Origin: Megaustenia siamemsis
Lineage: Eukaryota; Mollusca; Gastropoda; Stylommatophora; Ariophantidae
Assembly (NCBI GenBank): GCA_032433765.1
Contig: JAVIAB010000051.1
Location: 49,765,986 to 49,829,985 of the forward strand
DNA length: 64,000 bases
Direction of reading: 5' to 3'
Part shown: piece by piece, positions 1-11,880 of the stretch
How positions within the stretch are numbered: the stretch's first letter is position 1
Layout: every line of letters starts with the position of its first letter
Program-made: the position numbers and the translations under genes
The notes under the pieces: model-generated
The model's input: the letters and a program-made list of their open reading frames with translations, nothing else
Told to the model about the DNA's origin: nothing
The model's database searches: none

Positions 1-230
1 ACCGTAACGCTAGCATCGTGAGATTCATAAATATATATAAGAACTTCTGTATTTATTTGTAGCTTGAGAAATATGTTTTGCATCTTAACATTAGCTCACA
101 TTATCGTGTGTGGATCATACTTAGCTACAGAGTTGCGAGTTGCTTGCTTTATATTTCTCAAACCATAAACGTATTATCTGTCCTGGAGAACTCTGCTGTT
201 GCTAGATTTCTAAGTAACAATTTTAATTCA

Positions 231-2373
231 TCATGTCCATGCGAGTACTCCTCATGTACATGCTAGTTCTCCTCATGTTCATGCTGGTTCTCCTCATATT
301 CATGCTAGTTCTCCTCATGTTCATGCTAGTTCTCCTCATGTTCATGCGAGTTCTTATCATGCTCATGCCAGTTCTCCCATGTTTATGCCAGATATCTTCA
401 TGTTCATACTAGTTCTTATCATGTTCATGCTAGTTCACCTCATGTTCATGCTAGTTCTCCTCATGTTCATGCTGGTTCTCCTCATATTCGTGCTAGTTCT
501 CCTCATGTTCACTTTAGTTCTCCTCATGTTCATACTAGTTCTTATCATGCTCATGTCAGTTCTCCTCATGTTCATGACAGTTCTCCTCATGTTTATGCCA
601 GTTATCTTCATGTTCATGCTAGTTCTCCTCATGTTCATGTTGGTTCTCCTCATATTCATGCTAGTTCTCCTCATGCTCATGCCAGTTCTCCTCATGTTCA
701 TGCCAGTTATCTTCATGTTCATACTAGTTCTTATCATGTTCATGCTAGTTCTCCTCATGCGCATGACAGTTCTCATCATGTTTATGCCAGTTATCTTCAT
801 GTTCATGCTAGTTCTTATCATGCTCATGCCAGTTCGCCTCATGTTCATTCCAGTTCTCCTCATGCTCATGCCAGTTATCTTCATGATCATGCTAGTTCTC
901 CTCATGTTCATGCCAGTTCTCCTCATGTTTATGCCAGTTCTCCTCATGTTCATGCCAGTTATCTTCATGTTTATGCCAGTTCTCCTCATGTTCATGCCAG
1001 TTATCTTCATGTTCATGCTAGTTCTCCTCATGCTCAGACAGTTCTCCTCATGTTTATGCTCGTTATATTCATGTTCATGCTAGTTCTTATAATGCTCATG
1101 CCAGTTCTCCTCATGTTCATGCCAGTTCTCATCATGCTCATGACAGTTCTCCTCATGTTCATGCCAGTTTTCCTCATGTTCATGCCAGTTTTCCTCATGT
1201 TCATGCCAGTTCTGCTCATGTTCATGCTAGTTCTCCTCATGTTCATGCTAGTTCTGCTCATGTTCATGCCAGTTCTCCTCATGTTCATGCCAGTTATCTT
1301 CATGTTCATGCAAGTTCTCCTCATGCTCAGACAGTTCTCCTCATGTTTATGCTCGTTATCTTCATGTTCATGCTAGTTCTTATAATGCTCATGCCAGTAC
1401 TCCTCATGTTCATGCCAGTTCTCATCATGCTCACACCAGTTCTCCTCATGTTTATGCTCGTTATCTTCATGTTCATTCTATTTCTTATCATGCTCATGCC
1501 AGTTCTCATCATGCTCACGCCAGTTCTCCTCATGTTTATGCTCGTTATCTTCATGTTCATTCTAGTTCTTATCATGCTCATGCCAGTTCTTATCATCATG
1601 CCAGTTCTTCTCATGTTCATGCCAGTTCTCCTCATGCTCATGCCAGTTCTCCTCATGTTTATGCCAGTTATCTTCATGTTCCTTCTAGTTCTTATCATGC
1701 TCATGACAGTTCTCCTCATGTTCATGCCAGTTCTCCTTATGTTCATGCCAGTTCTCCTCATGATCATGCCAGTTCTCCTCATGTTCATGCTAGTTCTCCT
1801 CATGTTCATGCTAGTTCTTATCATGCTCATGCCAGTTCTCCTCATGCTCATGCCAGTTCTCCTCATGTTAATGCCAGTTCTACTCATGTTAATGCCAGTT
1901 CTCCTCATGTTCAGCCAAGTTCTCCCCATGTTCATGTTAGTTCTCCTCATGTTAATGCCAGTTCTACTCATGTTAATGCCAGTTCTCCTCATGTTCATGC
2001 CAATTCTCCTCATGTTCATGCTAGTTCTTATCATGTTCATGTCAGTTCTGCTCATGTTCATGCTAGTTCTTATCATGTTCATGACAGTTCTCCTCATGTT
2101 TATGCCAGTTATCTTCATGTTCATGCTAGTTCTTATCATGCTCATGCCAGTTCTCCTCATGTTAATGCCAGTTCTCCTCATGTTCATGCTAGTTCGTATC
2201 ATGTTCATGTCAGTTCTGCTCATGTTCATGCTAGTTCGTATCATGTTCATGTCAGTTCTGCTCATGTTCATGCTAGTTCGTATCATGTTCATGCCAATTC
2301 TTCTCATGTTTATGCCAGTTCGTATCATGTTCATGCTAGTTCTTATCATGTTCATGTCAGTTCTGCTCATGTT
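231..2373. repeat. 21-bp minisatellite array, about 100 units
   Basis: Head-to-tail copies of a 21-bp unit built on TTCTCCTCATGTTCATG followed by CTAG or CCAG. Units vary (TTATCTTCATG, TTCTTATCATG, CTCATGCC), and a few have indels that shift phase. Because 21 is a multiple of three and the unit lacks stops in one frame of each strand, long frames stay open on both strands: sense heptads like MFMPVLL and antisense heptads like MRRTSMN. I see no flanking coding context, splice signal or unique sequence joined to these frames. I therefore read them as a by-product of repeat phase rather than as genes. Confidence 0.95.
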
Positions 2374-2967
2374 TTTGAAAGATTTTCTCATAACCAACCA
2401 GCTTAATCTTTACTTGCCTGTGAAACGGAAGTACAATTTAATTCATTTGGTTAAATCAATAATATTACAACTTGTTAAGTCATCTTTTGTTACAATAGCA
2501 TTAGGTAACATAATATGTGTTAATAAATGTTAATGAGCAAGACAGTGTTTTTTTTTCGATCTTTATTATTGTTTTGGACAAATTCGAATGGTTGTCCTTA
2601 TCAAGTCTGATCTAAAACCTATTTAGACCTAAATAACTCGAAACGTAGGTACGTCCCATGATTTAGACCCTAACTGACAATACACTATTGTAGCAAATCT
2701 ACACCAAACTCTCTTTAGTTTAGTTATTACAAACTTAGAATAATGTAAGAAATAGATGAATATTAAAGGTAGAACTCAGATATACCTAGAGTGAGGCGTA
2801 CACGGTTTATGGTGTTAATATCAATTTTATTCAGCCATCCGCAGATTTTTTTAGATACAGCTGTCAGCATTACTTCAGTACCGTCTGCCTTTCTCAGCCC
2901 ATTTAAGTTTGGGTAAATCTAGAGAAACAATTTAACACAACTGATTCAACAAAACACTGTGAAACAC
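2374..2967. other. Noncoding AT-rich stretch
   Basis: No recognisable gene, RNA or repeat. It follows directly from the last degenerate minisatellite unit and runs to the head of a SINE. Confidence 0.5.
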
Positions 2968-3245
2968 GGGAGCCGGGATAGCTCAGTGGTTAGTGAACTG
3001 GACTATAAAGGACAAGAGGTAGGGTTCGATCCTGAAATCGACGGCTTCCGGGTTCACCCAAATGAGCACCGGATTTTTTCTAGAAAAGTAAAGCGACATG
3101 GGTGTAATACCGACCACATTACACCAAAAATCATGTGAAATCATTCAGGCCTATAAAAAGTATGGTCACTAACACCATATTCCCTAAACACCACCATATT
3201 CCCTAAACACCACTTGGCGTGACGGGCTCTTTACTTTTTTACTTT
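2968..3245 (+). mobile_element. tRNA-derived SINE, family S1
   Basis: The 5' head looks like a tRNA gene with an internal RNA polymerase III promoter: A box TAGCTCAGTGG at 2979-2989 and B box GGTTCGATCC at 3023-3032. A tRNA-unrelated body follows (TAATACCGACCACATTAC, then GGTCACTAACACCATATTCC), and the element ends CTTGGCGTGACGGGCTCTTTACTTT-like with a short T/A-rich tail. The same head, body and tail recur on both strands elsewhere in the window, which defines the family. This copy carries an internal duplication of CACCATATTCCCTAAACAC near the 3' end. I see no clear target-site duplication here. SINEs need the reverse transcriptase of a partner LINE; none of the LINE tails in this window resembles this 3' end. 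Confidence 0.85.
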
Positions 3246-4320
3246 CAATGTTATCCTAGTTTTGAAAAAGGTACATATTCTCCATATTTAAGAATTACGA
3301 ATCTGCACATAATGTATGTCTCAGTTCTAAATAAATATTGCGCTAGTTCCATATCTCGAGACAAATGTATAGGTAATAGACTATCATTGGTCTCATACTT
3401 CATTTTCCTTGAACTATGATCTTGGAACAACATGTATGCTCAACTGGAGGTGTATCAATAGCTTAAGCCTGAAATTAAACTAAGCAAGTGATAATTATTG
3501 TCTCTAAAGTTAAATAATAATAACAGGTTTTCAAGTTAAAAAGAGCTTCTTGCTTGGCATTTTTCTCTTCCGATGAGCTTCTCTTCCCTTAATTATTTTC
3601 ACCAAAAAGATGAAATTTCCTTGTCGCTAAATTCAAATCTCAAAATTATTCTGAAAATGCCCGTATTCTAGAAGTGATTCATTCCTAAGTCCATGGATTA
3701 TGGGATGGCGCAAATTGTGAAAATAAAAAATCTCGTGAGAACTGGGATAACAAACCATGCGAAAGTGACCTCCAAACTGAATGTGTAAGAACATTATTTC
3801 AAACGACGGAAAGGAACAGGAAGTAGCTTGATCAATCAAACGGTAAATTTCGAAAGTATTGAAAATAAAAAAAAAATATATCACTCCATCCCAACCACAC
3901 ACAGCTACTCATTCACACACGCACACTCACTCACACAGAGAGAGAATGCACCATAAAAGATGCGCAAAGGAAATTCGTTGAAGTGCAAATTCAACTCTCG
4001 TTGCTAGAATGATGTGTTTTTATTTTCTCTAGATTTTTTTCTTGCATATTTTTGTATCTTGTTGGCCATTTCAGTGCATGACAACGATTGGCCAATAGAG
4101 GAAAGAACAAAAAAATTGTGCAATGTGAAAAATAGTTTAACAAAATTCAAATGCCTCTTGAAAGATTGATCAAACAAATAAATAGAAAAAATATTAAAAT
4201 AATATTGAAAAGCTTGATAAGTTGTTTTTGCTGTCACAACACATGCTGTGCTAACTATTCGAAAGGGGAAAATTCACCAGAGTAAAATTAAGCTTAGAAA
4301 TAAATGAGTTCATTGTGCTA
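3246..4320. other. Noncoding stretch
   Basis: AT-rich DNA with a short CA/CT-rich patch near 3905-3945. Short open frames here show no conserved motif. Nothing recognisable. Confidence 0.5.
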
Positions 4321-4797
4321 GCACCATCATTGATATACAAGTGCTTATATCATAATAAGGTAGAAAGATCTCAACACTTAGCACCATCATTGATATACAA
4401 GTGCTTACATCATAATAAGGAAGAAAGATCTCAACACTTAGCCCCATCATTGATATACAAGTGCTCATATCATAAAAAGGAAGAAAGATCTCAACACTTA
4501 GCACCATCATTGATATACAAGTGCTTACATCATAATAAGGAAGAAAGATCTCAACACTTAGCCCCATCATTGATATACAAGTGCTTATATCAAAATAAGG
4601 TAGAAAGATCTCAACACTTAGCACAATCATTGATATACAAGTGCTCATATCATAAAAAGGAAGAAAGATCTCAACATTTAGCACAATCACTGATATACAA
4701 GTGCTTATATCATAATAAGGAAGAAAGATCTCAACACTTAGCACCATCATTGATATACAAGTGCTTATATCATAATAAGGAAGAAAGATCTCAACAC
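4321..4797. repeat. 60-bp satellite, eight tandem units
   Basis: Eight copies with a period of exactly 60 bp and no indels. Each begins GCACCATCATTGATATACAA or a close variant and contains AGATCTCAACACTTA. Variation is limited to a few recurrent positions (CACC/CCCC/CACA, TTATAT/TTACAT/TCATAT, AATAAGG/AAAAAGG). Since 60 is divisible by three and the unit has stop-free frames, a ~165-residue frame is open on each strand with a 20-residue period. No unique N- or C-terminal domain is attached, so I treat this as satellite DNA. Confidence 0.95.
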
Positions 4798-5153
4798 AGT
4801 GCACGTAATCTCAACGAAGAACTTTAGAGTTAATTCCAAAAATAGCTCGTTCATCTGTATAATCAAAGATAATGGTGCTGCTATCATTCCTCCTTTATTT
4901 TAAATTTGGCTGGAGCAGCGACATACAGTCAACTATTTTAATTTCCAGCTGTCAAGGGTTCATTTACGTAAAAACAAAAACTTGAACACAGCTGTAGACT
5001 CTTTTTATCGTCCGTTTCCAATATGATTTCACACTTGGTTTCACCTTCAGATTAGAGGTCAATGGGTTATAACAAAGAAAACAATCGCTGCAAATGTTAG
5101 ACTTCTGGTTTGCGGTGAACACGTGACCTGTACGCCACAGGCACTTATATTTA

Positions 5154-5154
<1 letters not shown>
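4798..5154. other. Noncoding stretch
   Basis: Sequence between the 60-bp satellite and a TA microsatellite. Nothing recognisable. Confidence 0.45.

Positions 5155-5198
<44 letters not shown>
5155..5198. repeat. TA dinucleotide microsatellite
   Basis: About 22 uninterrupted TA units. Confidence 0.95.
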
Positions 5199-5200
<2 letters not shown>

Positions 5201-5205
5201 TCTCT

Positions 5206-5359
5206 CTGTTTCAGCCCATCTCTTAGTTGTTAAGATTTTTCCGATAATCCCATATGTACTAGCTGTTCTATTCCCTGCTTTATGACTAGAAAGTGCTGAT
5301 TGTTCTTTTTTTTCTAATGCTGGTAATACACCTTCTTTGTACGTTTCTATGCTACTCAT
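5206..5359 (-). other. Unidentified short open frame, possible coding remnant
   Basis: The minus strand encodes about 50 residues beginning MSSIETYKEGVLPALEKKE, lysine- and glutamate-rich, before the frame runs into the TA repeat. Its amino-acid composition looks more protein-like than the surrounding random frames. I do not recognise the family. It could be a retroelement ORF1 remnant or chance. Confidence 0.15.
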
Positions 5360-6653
5360 TTCAGTAAACAGATAAGTGAAAAAAAACGCTCAATAATACA
5401 CGAACACTTATAAGGAGGAATCATATAAATAATATTAGCGTTAAGAGAAAGTTTTGATAGACGTGTGAAATAAATTACAAACCGTTTGTTTATGTGTTAA
5501 GTGATGGTACTCAAAAACAGATGGACAGGTGAACAAAATCGTAGAAAACAAGATTTCACACCAAACACAGGGTTCAAGATACGTCCACCAATCCACATCA
5601 TCCGCACAAAATGGGTACCTGGTGCTCTGTCAGGGAGGGTAGAGACATCAGAGGAGAAAGCGCTGGGTTGCTGCCCTTCAAGGATGTGCTCAGGAGAACT
5701 GGGGGCCCAACACTGCCCTCTTCAACGACAGTAATGCTGCGAGATAACTACATTTTAATATAATAGAAAGAGTAGGAAGAATATTACATAATATATTAAT
5801 TTATTTTTTACAATGTAGAAGTGATTATTTCGTTCCGCAATTGCTCAAAAATGTTTTCTATCATCTGGCTTTATGAATTCCACTTTTGGAAGATAAATTC
5901 TTTTGATGTTTTCAACAGAGTCAATTGTTTCTGTGTTGCTGAAGATTTGGATGCTAAACTGTGCAGAAATAAACTTTATATTCAATGAAGTTGTAAATGG
6001 TTTAAATCGTGCCACTGATGTATGAGAAATGCAATGTTTACGCCCACATTTTTCTTAAAAGCAGAGGCACGTTTATGGTCAGAATCATCACAAGCGATAG
6101 GAGTCTAATTCCAAGTTACATTTGTTGTAGCCTTTCTCAGAGATTGGATGAACTCAAAGGCCTTAAATAATTTCACTGCCGCAGAGAAACCAATCTCAAC
6201 AAGATGGCGACTAGACGAGTGTGATAACCACTTCGCTATGGGGCTAATTCATCATTCTTTTCTTTAAGCATGTGCGTTATGCATATAATAAATAAAAAAA
6301 AGATATCAAATACAATGTTCTTAGCATACTTAATCAGTACACCTTGGTGTAAATAAATATATATTTATTTAGCTCTATCTACACTAATGTCTACCAAACG
6401 CCTTAATTAATTAAACTCTACGTACAATCATGTTAACAGAAGCGATAGATACTCAGATTTGAGTAATATTGATATCTACCGAAATGTCTTATCATTAGAT
6501 TATTTTGGTGTTTACCGAGACAACTGTTAATTACACTTCTCGTACTGAATTTGAGGCATCAGTCGTATTGGGAATACAAAGCTCTCAATATCACTAAATA
6601 TTGTTTTCAAGTTTACCAATCCTTTCTTCTGAATAATCTACTACTATGAGGTA
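5360..6653. other. Noncoding stretch
   Basis: No recognised feature. A 77-codon plus-strand frame at 5501-5734 lies in a locally more GC-rich patch (about 5580-5745) but has no motif that I know. Confidence 0.4.
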
Positions 6654-7127
6654 GTGTGGCATGGACATACATATGGTCACCATGGAAAATCAAATCAACG
6701 CATTGCACCAGCACTGTCAGCACCTGTATCATATGACATGATCAATTATTCAACATTGTTTCTCTTTAGACAACATATAAACATCATATTATTTGCCAAT
6801 GTTAAACCAGCGTCGCTGACGGTGTTTGGGGCACGTGGCCCATATGGAGGATGGCTGAATTATAAAAGATATTATGCACAGCAGCTTGCTACCATCACGC
6901 GACCTCTCAGCCAACAGGCACTCAGTTTAAAAGATGCTCGCTTGCATGACATGAGGCAGTTCAACATGGGCAGCCCAGTCGCAAAACGAAAATGTGCAAA
7001 ATATAGAGAATTGTCACGCAAAGGTAAAAAAAAAGGCATTAAGATCTGTGATGGAAGGAGACACAACACGAGACAACAAAGGAGAACATATGTAGGTGTG
7101 ATCATACTCCATAATAAGGCTATTTAG
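6654..7127 (+). other. Unidentified 157-codon open frame
   Basis: An open frame of 157 codons with ATG, long for AT-rich random sequence. It has a basic, arginine/lysine-rich C-terminal half and no signal peptide, zinc-binding cluster or transposase signature that I can see. It could be a retroelement fragment or chance; no function is proposed. Confidence 0.12.
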
Positions 7128-8489
7128 TATAACAAATACCGTGTTCGCACTTGAGAGCCCTTCCATGATGCATCGATTATCGCCCGAGATAGAAAACATA
7201 TGATTGCACTGACATCTATTAAAACATCCATTGTAAACTATTGTTCTTGTCTATGTGGCTATCGTTGGTGTGGCTAGAATGTAAAAAGAAGTTACTCCAT
7301 TGTGTATAGCTGTGTGCTTACGTCACTGCTATTTAGGTGGGACGACATTACAAGACGAATGGACGTGAGCGCAAACAAATTATATGTTATGGGAAGATAA
7401 AAGAGGCAGGTATGACACGCGCCATACAAAAAAGAAAAATATATTAATACTTATTTCACGTACAATAATGCACTCAATTACACTACACTGCACGAAACAA
7501 CACTTCACTGTGCTGCAATGTACTGTACACCACCATACATTACACTTCATGCACTACACTACATTATATTGTATTGTACTGTAATTTACTGTATTTATGT
7601 AGTTGCTGTACTATATGGTGTAAACTATACTGTGCTGTGATGTGTTTAATGTAATATACTGCCTTTGATATATCTAAAGTCTGTGAATGACACATTTGTC
7701 TATTTTAATGTTAATCCTTTTTTTCTAAACAGTATCATTCCCAAGGAAAGTGTCAGTCACTACAATGCTGATCCTCTCATGTAACATCTTCCAACACAGT
7801 AGAGAAGCAACTACACCTTTTTCCCTTTATTCATTCACCAACCTTCTAATTTAACCCTCAGCACCGCATACCTATGTACCTAACCCTGCAATACTATTGT
7901 ACTTGAGCCACTCCATTGGTGCTCCAGCCTCCCTCCTGATAACTCAAAAAGATCAGCGTATCGCACTCGAGAAGCTCATGAAGTAAAATCTAAAGCCATT
8001 TGTCATTGATTCCTGTGAGTTTAGAATGTTGCTTTCAATTGGTCTTGACCCGAATGTATCATTGCAACTATTCATAAATCCGTTTTCAGCAGCCCTGCAG
8101 TTTTCATGTTCTTGCACCACTAAATGTGATGCTGATAATGCAGTTTCAAATTATTGTTCCAGCTGAAGGAGACAGTATCATTCACCACCTACCCTGCTTG
8201 CTACTGTGCTTTCTATGAGGGGGAGGGGGAAGTTTTGCTCAAAGTAACTTCTAACGTATTCTCTATAATTCAAAGCTCACCCAACTATAGTTTCTCTAAA
8301 ACCGGCGGGCAGAAAATAAAACAGGAAATCACTCCAACTAGCGTGCCGTTGTCAACTATAGAAACTATAGATTACTGACGTCACTCTACCAACATCTGTC
8401 CTTGCACGCAAATCTGAAATCTTCACGCTAATTGAAGATTTTCCGGGAATTCCCCCTCAGACTCCTAAATAAGACTGTAATTAGCTGTG
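7128..8489. other. Noncoding, with an ACTG-rich low-complexity patch
   Basis: At about 7465-7640 the sequence is a degenerate mix of CACTACACT, CTGTACTG and TACATTACA-like words, resembling a decayed pentanucleotide repeat. The remainder shows nothing recognisable; the frame at 8154-8378 has no motif. Confidence 0.4.
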
Positions 8490-8690
8490 CTACCAGGGTA
8501 GAACTCTGGGAAGGTGAGGAACGCCGCCTCGCACTCTGAATTTCGATGCTTGAAGCGACACTATCCAGAAATCTCCAAACACTTCTGGATAGACGGCAGA
8601 GCACAAAATTGTGGTAACTCGTGTGCTAAGACGTCGATGTAAGTCTCGTACTTGACCTTTAGCTGTTTTTACTGTTTACATTTTGCATCA
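8490..8690 (+). mobile_element. 5'-truncated SINE, family S2
   Basis: This matches, in plus orientation, the 3' half of the minus-strand element at 42073-42412. Shared blocks are ACCAGGGTAG, GGAAGGTGAGGAA, GATGCTTGAAGCGACACTATCCAGAAA, GTGTGCTAAGACG and a 3' TGTTTACATT. The tRNA-like head seen in the other copy is missing, as expected for 5' truncation. Confidence 0.65.
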
Positions 8691-9475
8691 ATATAATTCA
8701 ACGTATTTCAATGTGAGAAAATACCACAAGCTTGCCCATGGTTTTTAAGATTTTAATTTAATCAAACATTTCCCAATAATTCTTCGCCATGAACACTTGA
8801 ATAGCAGGGTCTTTCATCGTATGGGGCGACGCCCGGATCCTCGACCATTCCACCCCGAAACCTTACCCAGAGAGTACGTCCTAACTAATCAACGCAGATA
8901 AGTAACCCCAAACCTCTGTTGTTTCCTAGGTAGAATCGGCGTCAACAGGAAATAAATATGAAGACTCCATTAGCTTTTCTATATGAAGACGTAACGTATT
9001 TGCCTAATTGGTACGTAGTAATGACAATAGGACACGCGTACACTATAACAGTGTAGTTTATTATTACTAAGGCTCGAATTTTTATGACATGTCATATTTT
9101 TTCCTGACATATAATTTTCAATTCCAAGTTAATGTCTATTTGTTCCATGCCTTTCTGAACATTCTGACCTTGTTTTTATTGGTCAAATAAATAACATATT
9201 GACCATAATTTTGAATTTAGTATATTTTTTTCCACTGAGGGGATAAATGTATTTTTTGTTACATTTGTTCATATTGTTGTCATTTTAAGTGCAATAAAAG
9301 TTTCATTTATCCCGATGTTTCCCAACAGAGGACCATATGACACCCGATGAGCCATAGGATTTCTCAAGGAGACCACTGGTAAAAAAGAAACATCGTAAAT
9401 AGGGTCCGCGGCACCAGACTGGGGGGACCACGGCACAAGATCAAATGGCTATACACAGGGACGGAGATGTCTGTT
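8691..9475. other. Noncoding stretch
   Basis: No recognised gene or repeat. It contains a GC-richer segment around 8820-8930 and another at 9395-9440 that match nothing I know. Confidence 0.4.
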
Positions 9476-9487
9476 GAATAAAATGCC

Positions 9488-9892
9488 AGCCAAATCCATC
9501 CTCAAGGGTCAGTTCCATGAAAAATGGAAACGGGAACACCCAAAGCATAACGAGAGTGACGGATACCACCAACTATCAAGGAGAGATCAAGTCATCACAC
9601 TTCATCTACGCACAGGCCACAATAGAATGAGAAATCACATGTTCACCAAATTCAAAAAAAGAACTACCAGCCTATGCAACTGTACACTGGACAATATAAC
9701 TACAAAACATGTTCGACAGGATTGCCCCCAGTACACAGACCTGAGAAGAACAATGTGGTCCACGCCCACCTCCCTGGAGGAGAAAATATATGGTGCAATC
9801 GATTCGCTTAAACAGACAGCTAACTTCATGAGAGAGTCTGGAATCCTACTCTGATTGAGTCTTGATCGCAGAGAGAGAGAGAGAGAGAGAGA
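9488..9892 (+). mobile_element. 5'-truncated LINE 3' end, group A (GA-tailed)
   Basis: The C-terminal part of a non-LTR retrotransposon polyprotein, open through its stop near 9854. It includes LRTGHNRMRNHMFTKFK, a Cys/His cluster CNCTLDNITTKHVRQDCPQY and the terminus MRESGILL. It is followed by GATTGAGTCTTGATCGCAG and a (GA)n tail. A perfect 12-bp target-site duplication GAATAAAATGCC flanks it at 9476-9487 and 9893-9904, so insertion was by target-primed reverse transcription with severe 5' truncation. The same C-terminus occurs behind an RNase H domain at 33869-35269. Confidence 0.85.
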
Positions 9893-9904
9893 GAATAAAA
9901 TGCC

Positions 9905-10757
9905 CACAAATAACTTTATCAACTCATCTAATTGTTTCATTAGTGGCGCCTATAAAAGAAGTTAACGTCATAATTATTTGAAGAACTTCAAAAGTGACCA
10001 TCCTCGATTGACATTTCGTCTTTGATGTCTGCGGCAGCATTAATTTACCTTTCCCACTTCTCTTTCTTCTCCCACCCATTCGTTTACTACCTTTCCTAAC
10101 CGTTCTCTTCTCTATAATCTTATGCGAGGCGTGTTGACGGACTTTACAGCAGTATCAAATAGACTTACAAGTTTGCCAACTAATGTATTAAAGAACGAAA
10201 CTTTTCTCAGTCTTTTCGCGGTGCCTGCATTTAATTTCTTATAATCGTAAAAATCGATCGTGATTGGCATATCCTTTTTTGTGAGTATATGCATAAATAT
10301 ATAGTATTAGAGTAGGAAAAAAAGAAAATGTATTCATCGCATTATGCTATACCTAAAATATATAGATAAGTACATACGATTTGCAATAGCATAATTTTTC
10401 ATATCTCTTTGTTTGGGAAGGTTATAGAGTTGTTTAATTAATGAAAAGTGATTTTTATAATTTTGCAACTGCAAGCATTAGAATTTGTCTCCATTAAAAA
10501 ATTTTTTTTTCTAATCCCACTATATAATTTACTGAGTACACCTTAATGACCATCTTGACAAAGAAGAAATGTCGACAAGACTCAATCGAGTATCTTGATC
10601 CCATCACTGTAAGACCACACAAAACCTTGTGCTTAATTTGCTCTATTAAACTTTCCAATGTAAGTATGCGACCATGTAAGTGCCACTATGAACATTTGTA
10701 ACCGTCCCACATGGTAAAAAGAACAAACTATCGGAATATTTATGCACGTGACTATAC
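9905..10757. other. Noncoding stretch
   Basis: AT-rich sequence with no recognised gene or repeat. Confidence 0.45.
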
Positions 10758-11100
10758 ATTTTCTCTCTCTCTCTCTCTGCGATCAGGACTCAATCAGAGT
10801 AGGATTCCAGACTCTCACATGAAGACTGGTGTCTGTTTAAGTGAATTAACATCATTATTAGAGTCTGTTAGATCCACTCTGATTGAATACCTGTTAAAAC
10901 GTTGCAATGTATTCTGCGCCAGTGGCCCAGTGCATCCGATTTCAGCCAGCATTTTGTTCAGGTTTTCTTTTATTGTCCCCAATCTTCCAGCAGATTGTCT
11001 TTTCTGTAGGGGGATTCTGCCCTTAGATGGTCTGCCCTCCCAGGTTTACGAGCACCATCCGCTCGAGTCACTAGAAGTGACTAACACAGACATGCACACA
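10758..11100 (-). mobile_element. LINE 3' end, group A variant (minus strand)
   Basis: It begins on the plus strand with a (CT)n tract and GCGATCAGGACTCAATCAG, the complement of the group A 3' terminus. It then matches the plus-strand copy at 13165-13518: the TCTGTAGGGGGATTCTGCCC block, the TGTCCCCAATCTTCC block, and the boundary AGTCACTAGAAGTGACTAAC. The inner sequence differs from the 9488 copy, so this looks like a subfamily sharing the terminal ~60 bp. The frame is degraded. Its distal boundary merges into the minisatellite that follows. Confidence 0.7.
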
Positions 11101-11880
11101 CAAAGATATGAGATGTGACTAACACAGAATTGCACACAGCGATACGAGGCATGACTAACACTGACACACATCAAGATATGAGATGTGACCAACACAGACA
11201 CACACACACTAAGAAATGAGATATGACTAACACAGATACACACACTAAGATATGAGATATGACTAAACACAGTCATGCACACACAAATATAAAGATAGGA
11301 GATGTGACTAACATAGACGTGCACACACAAATATATGTGATATGACTAAACACAAACACACAAAGATATGAGATATGACTAACATACACAAGCACACACA
11401 AAGGTATGAGATGTGACTAGCATAGACATGCTCACAAAGATATGAGATATGACTAACACAGACATGCACGCACAAAGATATGGTACATGACTAAGACAGA
11501 TACACACTAAGATATGAGATATGACTAAACACAGACACACACGAAGATATGAGACATGATTAACACGGACACACACCAAAAAATTAGATATGACTAACAT
11601 GACAAACACCAAGATATTAGTCATGGGCAGCACACACACAAGCTAAGATATGAGCCATGGCTAGCAAAGAAACACATTAAGATATGAGCCATGGCTTCAC
11701 GGCAACACACCAAGATATGAACCATGACTAGCACAGAAATACATCAAAATATGTGCCATGGCTAACACGGATATACCCTAACATATGAACCATGGCCAGC
11801 ACATACACCCACCAACATATCAGCCATGGCCAGCACATACACCCACCAAGATATGAGCTACGACTAACATATACACTTGG
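11073..11880. repeat. Degenerate minisatellite, about 30-40-bp units
   Basis: About two dozen imperfect units built from GACTAACACAGACA, a variable CACACA run and AAGATATGAGATATGA. Spacing varies with the CA run and later units drift (GCCATGGCTAGCAC, CATGGCCAGCACATAC). The founding motif GTGACTAACACAGACATG is the same sequence found at the distal end of the adjoining LINE and, reversed, at 13165-13200. Confidence 0.85.

Noticed and set aside
2979..3032. Functional tRNA gene from the A and B boxes
   Set aside because: The tRNA-like head lacks a proper acceptor stem partner and is joined to the repeated SINE body; the same structure recurs at seven other places.
4310..4827. 164-170-codon frames on both strands over the 60-bp repeat as paired genes
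   Set aside because: The period is divisible by three and the unit is stop-free in those frames; this is enough to explain them.
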